From Microbaculum marinisediminis (GTDB lineage: Bacteria; Pseudomonadota; Alphaproteobacteria; Rhizobiales; Tepidamorphaceae), in assembly GCF_025397915.1 (NCBI RefSeq), contig NZ_JALIDZ010000011.1:124001-188000 (forward strand): a DNA stretch of 64,000 nt. Direction: 5' to 3'. Under the pieces are notes generated by a model. That model was not told the origin of the DNA, did no database searches, and saw only the letters and a program-made list of their open reading frames with translations. Position 1 is the stretch's first letter. Each line of letters opens with the position of its first letter. Both the position numbers and the translations under genes were made by a program. Positions 42,148 to 51,135 of this stretch are shown here, one piece after another.

Positions 42148-44238
42148 ATGGACAATCAGCAAAATCCCGTTGCGCGCAAGGCGCCGGCGAAGCCGTGGAG
42201 AATCGGCGTCGATATCGGCGGAACCTTTACGGACATGATCCTCGTCGATGCGGCCGGCGACATGTTCGTGTTCAAGGAACCATCGGTTCCATCCAATCCG
42301 GCGGAAGGCGTATTGGCGACGCTGGCCTCTGCGGAGCGCTACTTTCGGTTCGGCCAGTCGGAAATTCTGGCCGGCTGCGACCTTTTCATCCATGGCTCGA
42401 CCGTCGCCACCAATACGGTACTCGAGCACAAAGGCGCCAAGGTTGGGCTCATCACCACGGAGGGCTTCCGCGACAGCCTGGAGATTAGGCGCGGCATCCG
42501 TTTCCATCAGTGGGACCATCGCGCGCCCTATCCGGAAGTGCTCGTGCCGCGCTATCTGCGGCGGCCGGTTGCCGGTCGTATAGACAGCAAGGGCGGCGAG
42601 CGGATTCCTCTCGATCGGGAAGCGTTGGCCAGGGCGCTCGACGAACTGGCCGGCGACGGAGTGGAGTCGCTCGCGGTCGCCCTCCTCAATGCTTACGTCA
42701 ATCCCGTCCACGAGAAGGCGGCGGCCGAGGTCGTCGCCGAGAAGGGCGGGTTCGACTGGCTGTCCGTTTCGACCGACATCGCGCCGATCCTGGGTGAGTA
42801 CGAGCGGACGTCGACCACCGTTCTGAACGCCTATATCGCGCCCCGCGTCGTCACCTACCTGGAGACCCTCAACGAGGCGCTGCAGAACAGGGGGCTGAGG
42901 CGCCCGCTCCTGCTCGTGCAGAGCAACGGCGGCATGGTTTCGGTCGATCAGGTGACGGATCGCCCCGTTAATCTGGTTCTATCCGGGCCGGCCGCCGGCG
43001 TCGGCGCGCTGAACCTGATCTCGGAAACCAGTGGCGACAACCTCATCTCCATGGAGATCGGCGGTACATCCTGCGATGTCATGATGCTGGTCGGCGGGCA
43101 CGTGGCCGTCGGAGACGAACTGATCATCGACGAGTATCACGTCAGCATCCCGTCCATCGAAGTGCATACGGTGGGGGCCGGCGGCGGCACGATCGCCAGC
43201 GTGGATGCGGCGGGCATGCTGGTTGTCGGGCCGCAGGGGGCGGGCGCCAATCCGGGCCCGGCCTGCTACGGACTGGGCGGAACGGAGCCGACGGCGACCG
43301 ATGCTCAGCTTGTCCTTGGCCGGCTGGCGGCCGGTCCCATTGGCGGGGAAGGCTCGATCGTCCTCGACGCGCAGAAGGCACATCAAGTGGTCGAGTCCAA
43401 GATCGCGAAGCCGCTCGGTCTCGACAAGACGTCGGCGGCGGCCGGGATCGTGCGCCTGCTGGAGCAGCACCTGCTCCATGCCGTGGAACGTATCAGCACC
43501 GAGCGGGGCTACGACCCGAAGAATTTCACGCTAGTGGCCGCGGGTGGCGCAGGGCCGCTCCACGGTGCGTCGGTCGGTCGGATGATCGGCTGCAAGTCGG
43601 TCTGCATTCCCCGCCTGGCGGGCGCTTTCTGCGCGCTGGGAATGCTCCATTCCAATCTCAGGCAGGATTTCTTCCAGGTCCTCTATCCGGTCCGGCTGGA
43701 AGACGCGGGCCCGCTGATCGCGAAGATATTCACCGAGCTCGGACACAAGGCGATCGCGGCGCTGGCCCGGCAGGGGTTCGAGGAATCGGCAGTGGTGCTG
43801 AAAAGCGAGGCCGATTTGCGCTACCAGGGCCAACTGTCCTCCGTGCGGATCGCCTTCGATCCGGAGGCGTTCGATACCGCGCAAGTCAGGGCGTCCTTCG
43901 AGGGCGAGTATCGCCGGCAGTTCGGCCACACCCAGCCCGAAGGCGCCATTGAGATCACCGCCCTGCGGGTCGCCGGTATCGGCACGATCCCGCCGCTGAT
44001 GCCGGCGGCGCGAACAGCGGCAACGGGGAAGCCGAAACCGCTGGAGGTGCGCGACGTCTATATCAACGACGAGGAGATGTGGCAGCCCACCCCCGTCTAT
44101 GACGGCCGGGATCTCACTCCTGGCGTCCGCTTGTCAGGTCCGCTGATCGTTCGCGAACCGACCACGACCGTATTGGTTTCGGGGCGCGATCGCCTTTTTG
44201 TCGACGCTGCCGACAACTTTGTTATCGAGCTTAACTAG
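42148..44238 (+). CDS. hyuA: Hydantoinase/oxoprolinase family protein, subunit A (HyuA)
   Basis: 696 residues, the usual size of HyuA. The ASKHA-type ATP-binding N terminus reads RIGVDIGGTFTDMILVD, and a second nucleotide motif lies around EIGGTSCDVMMLVGG and GAGGGTIASVD. GPACYGLGGTEPTATDAQLV is conserved in the family. With HyuB it uses ATP to open cyclic amides such as N-methylhydantoin or 5-oxoproline, or in some members to carboxylate ketones such as acetone or acetophenone. No biotin or extra carboxylase subunit is present here. Its own importer precedes it, so the substrate is taken up from outside. Confidence 0.9.
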   Translation: MDNQQNPVARKAPAKPWRIGVDIGGTFTDMILVDAAGDMFVFKEPSVPSNPAEGVLATLASAERYFRFGQSEILAGCDLFIHGSTVATNTVLEHKGAKVGLITTEGFRDSLEIRRGIRFHQWDHRAPYPEVLVPRYLRRPVAGRIDSKGGERIPLDREALARALDELAGDGVESLAVALLNAYVNPVHEKAAAEVVAEKGGFDWLSVSTDIAPILGEYERTSTTVLNAYIAPRVVTYLETLNEALQNRGLRRPLLLVQSNGGMVSVDQVTDRPVNLVLSGPAAGVGALNLISETSGDNLISMEIGGTSCDVMMLVGGHVAVGDELIIDEYHVSIPSIEVHTVGAGGGTIASVDAAGMLVVGPQGAGANPGPACYGLGGTEPTATDAQLVLGRLAAGPIGGEGSIVLDAQKAHQVVESKIAKPLGLDKTSAAAGIVRLLEQHLLHAVERISTERGYDPKNFTLVAAGGAGPLHGASVGRMIGCKSVCIPRLAGAFCALGMLHSNLRQDFFQVLYPVRLEDAGPLIAKIFTELGHKAIAALARQGFEESAVVLKSEADLRYQGQLSSVRIAFDPEAFDTAQVRASFEGEYRRQFGHTQPEGAIEITALRVAGIGTIPPLMPAARTAATGKPKPLEVRDVYINDEEMWQPTPVYDGRDLTPGVRLSGPLIVREPTTTVLVSGRDRLFVDAADNFVIELN

Positions 44239-44250
44239 GGGCCCCGGTAC

Positions 44251-45975
44251 ATGACCTACGATCCGATCACGCTGGCTCTGGTTCAAAACAGGCTCGATCA
44301 CATATCGCGGCAAATGGGCTGGGTAATGTTGCGGACAGCGCGCAGCCCCATTTTCCAGAGCCATGATTTTTCCTGTTTCATAACCGGACCGACGGGATAT
44401 CTCGTTTCACAGGCCGACGGCTGTCCGGTACATACCGGCAGCGGTGGCTTTGCCGTGCGTGGGTTGTTGAAGGCCTTTGGGGACGACATCCACGAGGGTG
44501 ACGCGTTTCTACTCAATGATCCTTACCTCGCGGGGGGGAACCACCTGCCGGACTGGGTGATCGCGAGGCCGGTCTTTTCGCGGGGCACGGTCGTAGGCTT
44601 CACGTGCAATCGCGCGCACCAGTCCGACATCGGCGGCGGCGCGGCGGGAACCTACAATCCGTTGGCAACGGAGATTTTCCACGAAGGCATCCGGCTGCCG
44701 CCAATCCGTGTGGTGGAGAGAGGCGAAATACGCAAGGACCTCTGGGACATGCTTCTCGCCAACACGCGCACGCCCCACCTCCTCGACGGCGACCTGCGTG
44801 CCATGCTCGGGTCTACACAGATCGGCTGCGAGCGCGTTGCCGCAATCTTCGACGATCTCGGTCATGAGCAGGGAATGGCGTATCTCGACGGCATCCTCGA
44901 CCATGCGGACCGTCGCTTCCGCGCCGAAGTCGAGTCGTTGCCCGATGGGGTCTATGTCGGCGAGGAAATCAGCAACAATGATTGCTTCACCCGGACTGAA
45001 ATCCGCTACAGGGTCACCCTGACCGTCTCGGGCGATCAACTGACCGTGGACTTCACGGGGACGTCACCCCAGATCAAAGGCTTCAAGAACAGTTCCTTCG
45101 CCAATACGCATGCAGCGACCTATACGGGCCTGTCTTCGTTCTTCGATCCCGACCTGCCGAGGAACGAGGGAACGTTTCGCAGCGTGAAGCTGATCATTCC
45201 GTACGGATGCACGCTGAACCCGAAGCCGCCCGCGGCAACGACTTTTGCGACCGCCTTTCCAGCCCACGACATTATCCAGGCGTGCTGGAAGGCCTTGAGC
45301 CAAGCAGTTCCCTCCAAGACGGTAGCGGGCTGGGGCAAGGCGATCATACCGCTTTCCGCCGGCGTCGACGACGCCGGTGCGACGACCTACGTCCTCTATC
45401 ACTGGAACGGCCTGTCCGGCGGTGGCGCCGTAATGAACCGCGATGGGCTCAACCAGATCGCACATCTGTCGACACTAGGCGGGCTGACGCTGCCCAATGT
45501 CGAGCTTTGGGAACAGCTCTATCCGATCCATGTCCACCGTCATGAGTTTCGCCGCGACGCCGCAGGACCGGGACAGTGGCGCGGCGGCACGGGCATCGAA
45601 TACGAAGCCGACGTGCTGACGGATGCCAACTATTCCTTCCGAGGCGAAGGGCTTTTCGATCCTTCCGGATTCGGCGCAGCCGGAGGGCTTGCTGGGGCTG
45701 CCGGACAATGCACCACGTTCGACGGGACCGGTAAGGAATTCACGCCCCCGCAGTACAGCCTTGTCGGGCTTCCACCGGTCCGCATCGTACTCTCGTCTCC
45801 GGCCGGAGGCGGTGTCGGCAGTCCATCGCACCGTGATCCGCAAAGCGTGTTGCGCGATGTTCGCGACGGGATCGTCTCCGAGACGGCCGCACAGTCGATA
45901 TACAAGGTTGCGCTGACCCCGGATGGGCGATCTGTCGACGCAGAACGGACACGTGCATTGCGCGCGTCCGCCTGA
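44251..45975 (+). CDS. hyuB: Hydantoinase B/oxoprolinase family protein (HyuB)
   Basis: 574 residues. Family features: LRTARSPIFQSHDFSCFI near the N terminus, EGDAFLLNDPYLAGGNHLPD, GFTCNRAHQSDIGGG with metal-ligand-like His and Asp, and RDAAGPGQWRGGTGIEYE late in the protein. It is the catalytic partner of HyuA and starts 12 bases after it. The number of possible substrates in this family is large, so only the class of reaction (ATP-dependent amide opening or carboxylation) can be given. Confidence 0.9.
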   Translation: MTYDPITLALVQNRLDHISRQMGWVMLRTARSPIFQSHDFSCFITGPTGYLVSQADGCPVHTGSGGFAVRGLLKAFGDDIHEGDAFLLNDPYLAGGNHLPDWVIARPVFSRGTVVGFTCNRAHQSDIGGGAAGTYNPLATEIFHEGIRLPPIRVVERGEIRKDLWDMLLANTRTPHLLDGDLRAMLGSTQIGCERVAAIFDDLGHEQGMAYLDGILDHADRRFRAEVESLPDGVYVGEEISNNDCFTRTEIRYRVTLTVSGDQLTVDFTGTSPQIKGFKNSSFANTHAATYTGLSSFFDPDLPRNEGTFRSVKLIIPYGCTLNPKPPAATTFATAFPAHDIIQACWKALSQAVPSKTVAGWGKAIIPLSAGVDDAGATTYVLYHWNGLSGGGAVMNRDGLNQIAHLSTLGGLTLPNVELWEQLYPIHVHRHEFRRDAAGPGQWRGGTGIEYEADVLTDANYSFRGEGLFDPSGFGAAGGLAGAAGQCTTFDGTGKEFTPPQYSLVGLPPVRIVLSSPAGGGVGSPSHRDPQSVLRDVRDGIVSETAAQSIYKVALTPDGRSVDAERTRALRASA

Positions 45976-45987
45976 AGGAGGCACGCG

Positions 45988-47001
45988 ATGGCCATCGGGG
46001 GCCGAAACCAGCAGATCTGTCTACGGGCGCGACCAACCGGGAGACTGGACGGCTCGTGCTTCGGCTCGAGATCGGTAGATGTGCCCGTACCTGGCGAAGA
46101 CGAAATCTTGGTGGGGATCGAATATGTGTCGGTCGACCCCTTCATGCGCGGCCACATGGTCGGCGTATATGACCACATCGCGCCCCAGCGACTGGACGAG
46201 CCTGTCTTCGCCGGTGCCGTAGGAAAAGTGATCCGGTCGCGCAGTTCCCGGTTTCGCGAGGGTGATGTCGTCGAGGGCTATTTCGGATGGCAGCAATATG
46301 CCGCCGTCGGGGCTGGCGAGGCGCGGCGCGTGCCGGAAAGCACGCTGCCTGTCTCGACGGCTCTCGGCGTCCTGGGAATGACCGGGATGACCGCCTATTT
46401 CGGGATGCTCGATGTTGGCAGGCCCGTCGCGGGCGAAACGGTCGTTGTTTCTGGTGCAGCCGGTGCGGTCGGTTCAGTCGCGGGACAGATCGCCCGGCTG
46501 AAGGGCTGTCGCACCGTCGGCATCGTCGGTTCGAATGAGAAAGCCGAATATATCATCCGGAAACTGGGGTTCGATGCCGCGATCAACCACCGGACGGCCC
46601 TCGACCTTCATGAGAACCTGAAAGAAGCCTGCCCGGATCGCATTGATCTTTATTTTGACAATGTGGGTGGCCGGACATTCGACGCCGTCACGCGTTGGAT
46701 GAATGTAGGATGCCGCTATGTCGTTTGCGGCCAGATCGCACAATATGAAGACGACGAACTGGACCGGGGCCCGCGAAACCTGAAAAACTTCGAGATCAAG
46801 AGGGCTCGACTTGAAGGATTTCGCGTCCTGGACTACAGGGCTCGGTACCAGGAAGGCCTGGCGGCACTGGCGAAGTGGATCGAGGAGCGCCGCATTCGTT
46901 ACGACGAAACGGTTTTCGAGGGCCTTGATAGTGCTCCGATGGCGCTTCTAAGCCTCTTCGAAGGCAGGCACATCGGGAAGGTCGTTGTACGGGTCGGGTA
47001 A
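45988..47001 (+). CDS. NADP-dependent MDR-family oxidoreductase (CurA/prostaglandin-reductase-like)
   Basis: 337 residues. Medium-chain dehydrogenase/reductase without zinc ligands. The nucleotide-binding site is in VVSGAAGAVGSVAGQIARL, and the N-terminal FMRGHMVG plus YFGMLDVGRPVAGETV are hallmarks of the CurA/leukotriene-B4-12-dehydrogenase-like group that reduces alpha,beta-double bonds with NADPH. Start ATG 45988 after AAGGAGG. It follows HyuB by 12 bases and probably acts on the product or on an unsaturated intermediate. Confidence 0.88.
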   Translation: MAIGGRNQQICLRARPTGRLDGSCFGSRSVDVPVPGEDEILVGIEYVSVDPFMRGHMVGVYDHIAPQRLDEPVFAGAVGKVIRSRSSRFREGDVVEGYFGWQQYAAVGAGEARRVPESTLPVSTALGVLGMTGMTAYFGMLDVGRPVAGETVVVSGAAGAVGSVAGQIARLKGCRTVGIVGSNEKAEYIIRKLGFDAAINHRTALDLHENLKEACPDRIDLYFDNVGGRTFDAVTRWMNVGCRYVVCGQIAQYEDDELDRGPRNLKNFEIKRARLEGFRVLDYRARYQEGLAALAKWIEERRIRYDETVFEGLDSAPMALLSLFEGRHIGKVVVRVG

Positions 47002-47010
47002 GAGGTAGCT

Positions 47011-47793
47011 TTGTCAGGTCAAGTCGACGACCAGCCTTCATCATCGAATGTCCGGGCCGTAGTGCGTGCTGTCGCCGTGCTGCGGGCTTTTTCCGTAGAC
47101 CGCCCCCATCTGTCTCTGACGGAAGTCGTCAGGATCACCAAGCTGGACAAGGCGACGACAAGGAGGCTTCTGCTCACGCTGATCGGGCTTGATCTCGTGG
47201 TGCAGGATCAGCGTTCGCACGAATATTCCTTGAGCACGCGTATGCTCGATTTCGTCGAGGCGGTTCCGGTCTTCAACGGGCTGTCTGGCGAAGCCACCCC
47301 GTTCATGATGGATCTCGCCCACCAAACCCAGACGACCGTCTTCCTGTCCATCTACGAACGGGGAGAGGCGGTCTGTATCGCTCGCGTGCAGGGCGATCGC
47401 GCCATTCTTGTTCGTTGGTGGAACGTCGGCGGCCGACAGGCGGTGAATACCGGTGCGGCGCCACGCGTGCTCTTTGCCTTCCAACCGCCGGACGAGATTG
47501 AAAGGCGGCTGGAGAAAGATGATTTCCCGAAACTGACCCCCATGACGGAGACCAGCGTCGAACAATTGCGGGACAAGCTGGAACTCGTGCGATCGCGCGG
47601 TTGGGACGTCGCCGAGGACGATGTCGCAATCGGCCTCGCGGCCGCGGGCGTACCCATATTCTCGAGAGATGGCCGTATCGCTGCCGCCCTCAGCATAGGG
47701 GGCCTTAAGGACAACATCATAGACGCCGGAAAGCCAAAGCACCTGAAAGAGCTGACCGCCTGCGCACGCAAGATTTCCGATATCATCAGATGA
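47011..47793 (+). CDS. IclR-family transcriptional regulator, copy 2
   Basis: 260 residues starting with TTG 47011 after AAGAGGTAG. The winged helix reads SNVRAVVRAVAVLRAF and TKLDKATTRRLLLTL, like the protein at 24.5 kb (NVRAVVRAT.. and GLDKGTTRRLLVTL). The effector domain has VRWWNVGGRQAVNTGAAPRV, matching VRWWPIGGTLPINSGGAPK of the other copy. It is the last gene of the Liv/Hyu operon and likely binds the palindrome at 37.48 kb. Confidence 0.9.
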   Translation: MSGQVDDQPSSSNVRAVVRAVAVLRAFSVDRPHLSLTEVVRITKLDKATTRRLLLTLIGLDLVVQDQRSHEYSLSTRMLDFVEAVPVFNGLSGEATPFMMDLAHQTQTTVFLSIYERGEAVCIARVQGDRAILVRWWNVGGRQAVNTGAAPRVLFAFQPPDEIERRLEKDDFPKLTPMTETSVEQLRDKLELVRSRGWDVAEDDVAIGLAAAGVPIFSRDGRIAAALSIGGLKDNIIDAGKPKHLKELTACARKISDIIR

Positions 47794-48122
47794 CTTCGCC
47801 GCCGTAGGAAGTATTTCCGCCCGGCGACAAATCACGGCTTCGCGCTTCATGACACGATGCCTTGCGCCGGCTCCAGTTCCGGTTGGAGGTCGCAGCGGAA
47901 GACGTCGTCGCTGGACCTGTAGCCGTTGCCAGTGCCGGCAAGGACGGATCGGCGAAATGCGGATACGACGGTGGATGGTGGCCTGCGGCCCTATCGCGCG
48001 AGCGTCGCCCCGCTTCTCGACCCGTCCGTCGATCATCGGATAATTTGGTCGTTCGCGAGATCGCGAAGAGGCGACAAGCCCCGCATACGGTCAAATACGC
48101 CAGCCGATATCGGGACTTCGGG
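47794..48122. other. Intergenic stretch between convergent genes, nothing recognised
   Basis: About 330 bases between the IclR stop and the convergent FAD dehydrogenase stop. Both strands were read; only short arginine-rich frames occur and none resembles a known family. No strong terminator hairpin was found. It may be a decayed gene. Confidence 0.55.
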
Positions 48123-49583
48123 TTAGAAGAGCTTTCCTGGGTTCATGATGCCCTGCGGATCCAGAAGGGACTTGATCTGGCGCATGAGATCGAGTGCGAC
48201 CGGATCTTTAGCGCTGTTGAGCCTACGCACATTGCTCTGGCCGATCCCGTGCTCGGCGCTGATGCTGCCACCGAGCGCGAGCGTTTCCCTGTCGACGATT
48301 TCGCCGGCTATGCGAAAGGCGCGTTCGATCGACCCGCTGCCGCTGTAACGGTCCCGCGGCAGGATAACGACGACATGGATGTTGCCGTCGCCAAGATGGC
48401 CAACATGATTGACCAATGCGTCTGGAAGAGCCGCTTTCAGTGCGGCCTCCACATTCTGGTTGAAGGCGGGGACCGCCGAAACCGGCACGGACGTATCGTG
48501 CGATACCGAGTACCCGGCCCTCATGTTTGCCTCGGTTACAGCGTGGCGGATCGACCAGAAGGCCTTGCCCTGGGAAACCGATGCGGCAACGACCGCGTCC
48601 TCCACTCGACCGGCTTCGACGTCGACGGCGAGAGCGCCTTGCAGCAGGCGCGGCAGATCGTTCGCGTCGCCGGTGTCGTCAACCTCCAGCAGAGCGTACC
48701 AGGCGTGACCGGGTGGAAGCGGCGGCCGGGTTTCGGGGCACGTCTTGAGCACCAGGTCGTACTGGCCGGCCGACATGACCTCGAAGTTGGCTACTCGTCC
48801 GCCGAACCGCACAGACAGTCGTCCAAGGATGTCCAGCGCCTTGTCCAGCGATCCAAGCGCGAGGAAAGCCGTTGCCGTGGCCGGCATCCGCGGAAATAAC
48901 CTGAGCACGGCGGCCGTGACGATGCCCAGCGTACCCTCGGATCCGATCAGCAGATGTTTGAGGTCGTAGCCCGTATTGTCCTTTCGCAGTCGGTTCAGGC
49001 CCCGAAAGACCGCACCGTTCGGAAGGACGGCTTCGATCCCCAGAACGAGATCGCGCATCGGTCCGTACCGCAGCACAGACGTTCCCCCGGCGTTGGTGGC
49101 GATGTTGCCGCCTATCTGGCAACTACCCTCGCTGCCGAGGGAAAGCGGCAAAAGGCGATCCACCTTTTCCGCCGCGGCTTGGGCTGCAACAAGGGTGCAC
49201 CCGGCCTCGACTTCCAAGGTGCCGTCGATCGGATCGACATTGCGGATGCGGTTCATGCGCCGCATGGCGACAACGACCGACGGTTGCCCGGATTGCGGAA
49301 TTGCGCCGCCGCACATACCCGTATTGCCGCCTTGCGGCACAATTGCGACGCCCATCTCCGAACAGGTTTTCACGACGCGGGACACGTCTTCCGCGGTGTT
49401 GGGAAGCACCACGCAGAGCGCCTCCCCCGCAAAACGGCGTCGCCAGTCGATGACGTGGCTTTGAATTGCCTCCGGATCCTGAAGAAGGTGCCCGTCGCCG
49501 ACAATGGCGCGCAATGCACTTGCAATCGCGGACAAACTGGACCTCTGCGTGTCTTGAACGATCGGCGCGGGAACGTGGGACAT
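48123..49583 (-). CDS. FAD-binding 2-hydroxyacid dehydrogenase (GlcD/D-lactate dehydrogenase type)
   Basis: About 486 residues. The PCMH domain shows VVLPNTAEDVSRVVKTC, IVPQGGNTGMCGG and LGSEGSCQIGGNIATNAGG, and the C-terminal domain shows HVGHLGDGNIHV and AEHGIGQ, ending LLDPQGIMNPGKLF. This is the GlcD/DLD/D2HGDH type that oxidises D-2-hydroxy acids to 2-keto acids. Start ATG 49583; an adjacent TTG at 49586 is also in frame. It converges on the Liv/Hyu operon. No electron-acceptor subunits (GlcE/F) are nearby. Confidence 0.9.
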   Translation of the reverse strand: MSHVPAPIVQDTQRSSLSAIASALRAIVGDGHLLQDPEAIQSHVIDWRRRFAGEALCVVLPNTAEDVSRVVKTCSEMGVAIVPQGGNTGMCGGAIPQSGQPSVVVAMRRMNRIRNVDPIDGTLEVEAGCTLVAAQAAAEKVDRLLPLSLGSEGSCQIGGNIATNAGGTSVLRYGPMRDLVLGIEAVLPNGAVFRGLNRLRKDNTGYDLKHLLIGSEGTLGIVTAAVLRLFPRMPATATAFLALGSLDKALDILGRLSVRFGGRVANFEVMSAGQYDLVLKTCPETRPPLPPGHAWYALLEVDDTGDANDLPRLLQGALAVDVEAGRVEDAVVAASVSQGKAFWSIRHAVTEANMRAGYSVSHDTSVPVSAVPAFNQNVEAALKAALPDALVNHVGHLGDGNIHVVVILPRDRYSGSGSIERAFRIAGEIVDRETLALGGSISAEHGIGQSNVRRLNSAKDPVALDLMRQIKSLLDPQGIMNPGKLF

Positions 49584-49691
49584 CAACGTTCCAGCGACGA
49601 CGTCGGTGTGTCATCAGTCAATCCATATTTCAACCAATGACATCAAGACGCTAACGCTCGCGACGCTTTCTGTCCAGCAAGGCTCGCTTCT

Positions 49692-49989
49692 TCACGATTC
49701 GTCCCGCCGAGGCGGCATCCGCATGCATGCGCGTTCCGGTCGCGCGAGACCGGCTAAATTTTCTCCGGGCGCTGTCGGGTCGTAGGGAAGCGGTTCAAAT
49801 CCGTTTGCGAAGTGCGCGACCATGAACTCCAGGAAGGTGCGCACGCGCCGCGAGATCTCTCGTTTCATGTATATCGCATGTATCGGCAGACCGACTGGCC
49901 GCGACCCCTCCGGCAACACCACTCGCAGCCCCGTCTCCGAAGGTCCTGAGGACCATGTCCTCGTTATCCTTTAATCCGTCGAGCCAGAC
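49692..49989 (-). pseudogene. C-terminal fragment of a LysR-family regulator, cut by an IS3 end
   Basis: The minus strand reads ETGLRVVLPEGSRPVGLP followed by IHAIYMKREISRRVRTFLEF, the typical last beta-strand and helix of LysR effector domains, then a non-conserved tail to a stop at 49692. The frame fades upstream near 49950 and the DNA is interrupted at 49990 by an IS3-type inverted repeat. The DNA-binding domain is absent from the window, so this is a relic. Confidence 0.7.
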
Positions 49990-50238
49990 TGAACCGCCCC
50001 GGGGTCTGCGGGCGGCCATTTTTTTGAGTCACGCTGCCATAGCCGGTTCTTCCAGCATGGCGTAGTAGCGTTCCTCGGCTTCGGCCCGCGGGATGTTACC
50101 GATGGGCGCCAAGAGCCGGCGATTGGTGAATCAGTCGACCGAATCCAGCGTAGCGAACTCGCCCGCCTCGAAGGAGCGCCAGGGCCCGCGCCGATGGATG
50201 ACCTTGGTCTTGTATGGGCCGTTGATCGTCTCGGCGCG
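49990..50238 (-). pseudogene. Right end of an IS3-family element: terminal repeat and orfB C terminus
   Basis: 49990-50006 reads TGAACCGCCCCGGGGTC, the form of an IS3-subgroup terminal repeat. On the minus strand 50238-50029 reads AETINGPYKTKVIHRRGPW, SFEAGEFATLDSVD, a stop, FTNRRLLAPIGNIPRAEAEE and RYYAMLEEPAMAA. This is the end of OrfB, with the conserved DW-F/N-N changed by TGG to TGA. The rest was removed at the IS6 junction (50239). Confidence 0.85.
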
Positions 50239-51100
50239 GGAGCTGTCAGACTAACGCGAACAGGTCTCAGTTTTCCGCGGAACGCGGGATTTCAGGCTGT
50301 GAAGAGTTGCCGCCATTCTTCCAGTGCGGCGGTGCGATTGAGTTTGAAATTGTCCCGACTGTAAAGGTGGCGTTCCTGGTTGAAGTGGTTGGAGACGGAA
50401 GAATGAACGGCGGCGAATGTCTGCAGACTTCGCATGCGCCGGAAGCGGAGCATGGCCCGCTCCCGTCGTCGCAGCGGCAGGTGTGAGTTCTCGACGCGGT
50501 TGTTGAGCCAGCAGCCTGATGACTGAAGGTCTTCGGCCCCCAGTTCCTTCAGTGCTGCGCGGTAGGACGGCAGCCTGTCGGTGACGATCTCCCGCGGCCG
50601 GCCGTAGCGCTTCATCGCTTTCCTGAGGAATTTCAGCGCCGCCGTCCTGTCGCGGCGCTTCGTGACGATCGCCTCGAGCACTTCGCCCTCGTGATCGACG
50701 GCGCGCCAGAGATAATGCCGCTCGCCATTGATCTTGACGAACATCTCGTCGAGGTGCCAGCGCCAGGTCGAGACGGCGCGCATCCGGTCGATGCGCTTGC
50801 GCCGGATCTCGGATGCGAACATCGGACCGAAGCGGTTCCACCAGAACCGCACCGTCTCGTGGCAGACGTCGATCCCGCGTTCGTGCAGCACGTCCTCGAC
50901 ATTCCGGAGCGACAATGGGAACCGGACGTAGAGCATCACCGCCAGGCGGATAACTTCCGGGCTGGTCTTGAAATAGCGGAACGAGTTCGGTTTGGTCATC
51001 CCGAAACGGTACGAGACAGCCCTTGCCGCCTCAAGCCACTTTCTTCTGACAGGGCATCCCTGAGCCTACTGACACCGGTTCGCGTTAGTCTGACAGCTCC
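50239..51100 (-). mobile_element. IS6-family insertion sequence, copy 2
   Basis: About 862 bp with a 26-bp terminal inverted repeat (50239-50264 and 51075-51100) carrying a single mismatch; the outer bases are GGAGCTGTCAGACTAACG. The flanking 8 bases (TCGGCGCG and GCGGTATG) differ, so no target duplication remains. It replaces the rest of the IS3 element on the left and lies 35 bases beyond the badI stop on the right. Confidence 0.88.
50292..50999 (-). CDS. IS6-family transposase, copy 2
   Basis: 235 residues, complete. Asp84 (in WHLDEMF), Asp141 (VTDRLPSY) and Glu170 (RVENSHL) form the DDE triad, followed by PLRRRERAMLRFRRM. Same length as copy 1 with many substitutions, so the two elements are related but not recent duplicates. 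Confidence 0.92.
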   Translation of the reverse strand: MTKPNSFRYFKTSPEVIRLAVMLYVRFPLSLRNVEDVLHERGIDVCHETVRFWWNRFGPMFASEIRRKRIDRMRAVSTWRWHLDEMFVKINGERHYLWRAVDHEGEVLEAIVTKRRDRTAALKFLRKAMKRYGRPREIVTDRLPSYRAALKELGAEDLQSSGCWLNNRVENSHLPLRRRERAMLRFRRMRSLQTFAAVHSSVSNHFNQERHLYSRDNFKLNRTAALEEWRQLFTA

Positions 51101-51135
51101 GCGGTATGGTTTCGGCAGGCAACCTACTCGGCGGT

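Noticed and set aside
47041-48036. 331-codon minus-strand frame spanning the second IclR and the gap after it
   Set aside because: Mostly antisense to a clear IclR gene, and the part in the gap has no family features.
23696-51100. Recent IS6 composite transposon
   Set aside because: The two IS6 copies have clearly different proteins and ends and lack target duplications, so a recent single move is not supported; only an old island is kept as a possibility.
50231-51108. Target-site duplication around IS6 copy 2
   Set aside because: The 8 bases on each side (TCGGCGCG and GCGGTATG) do not match.
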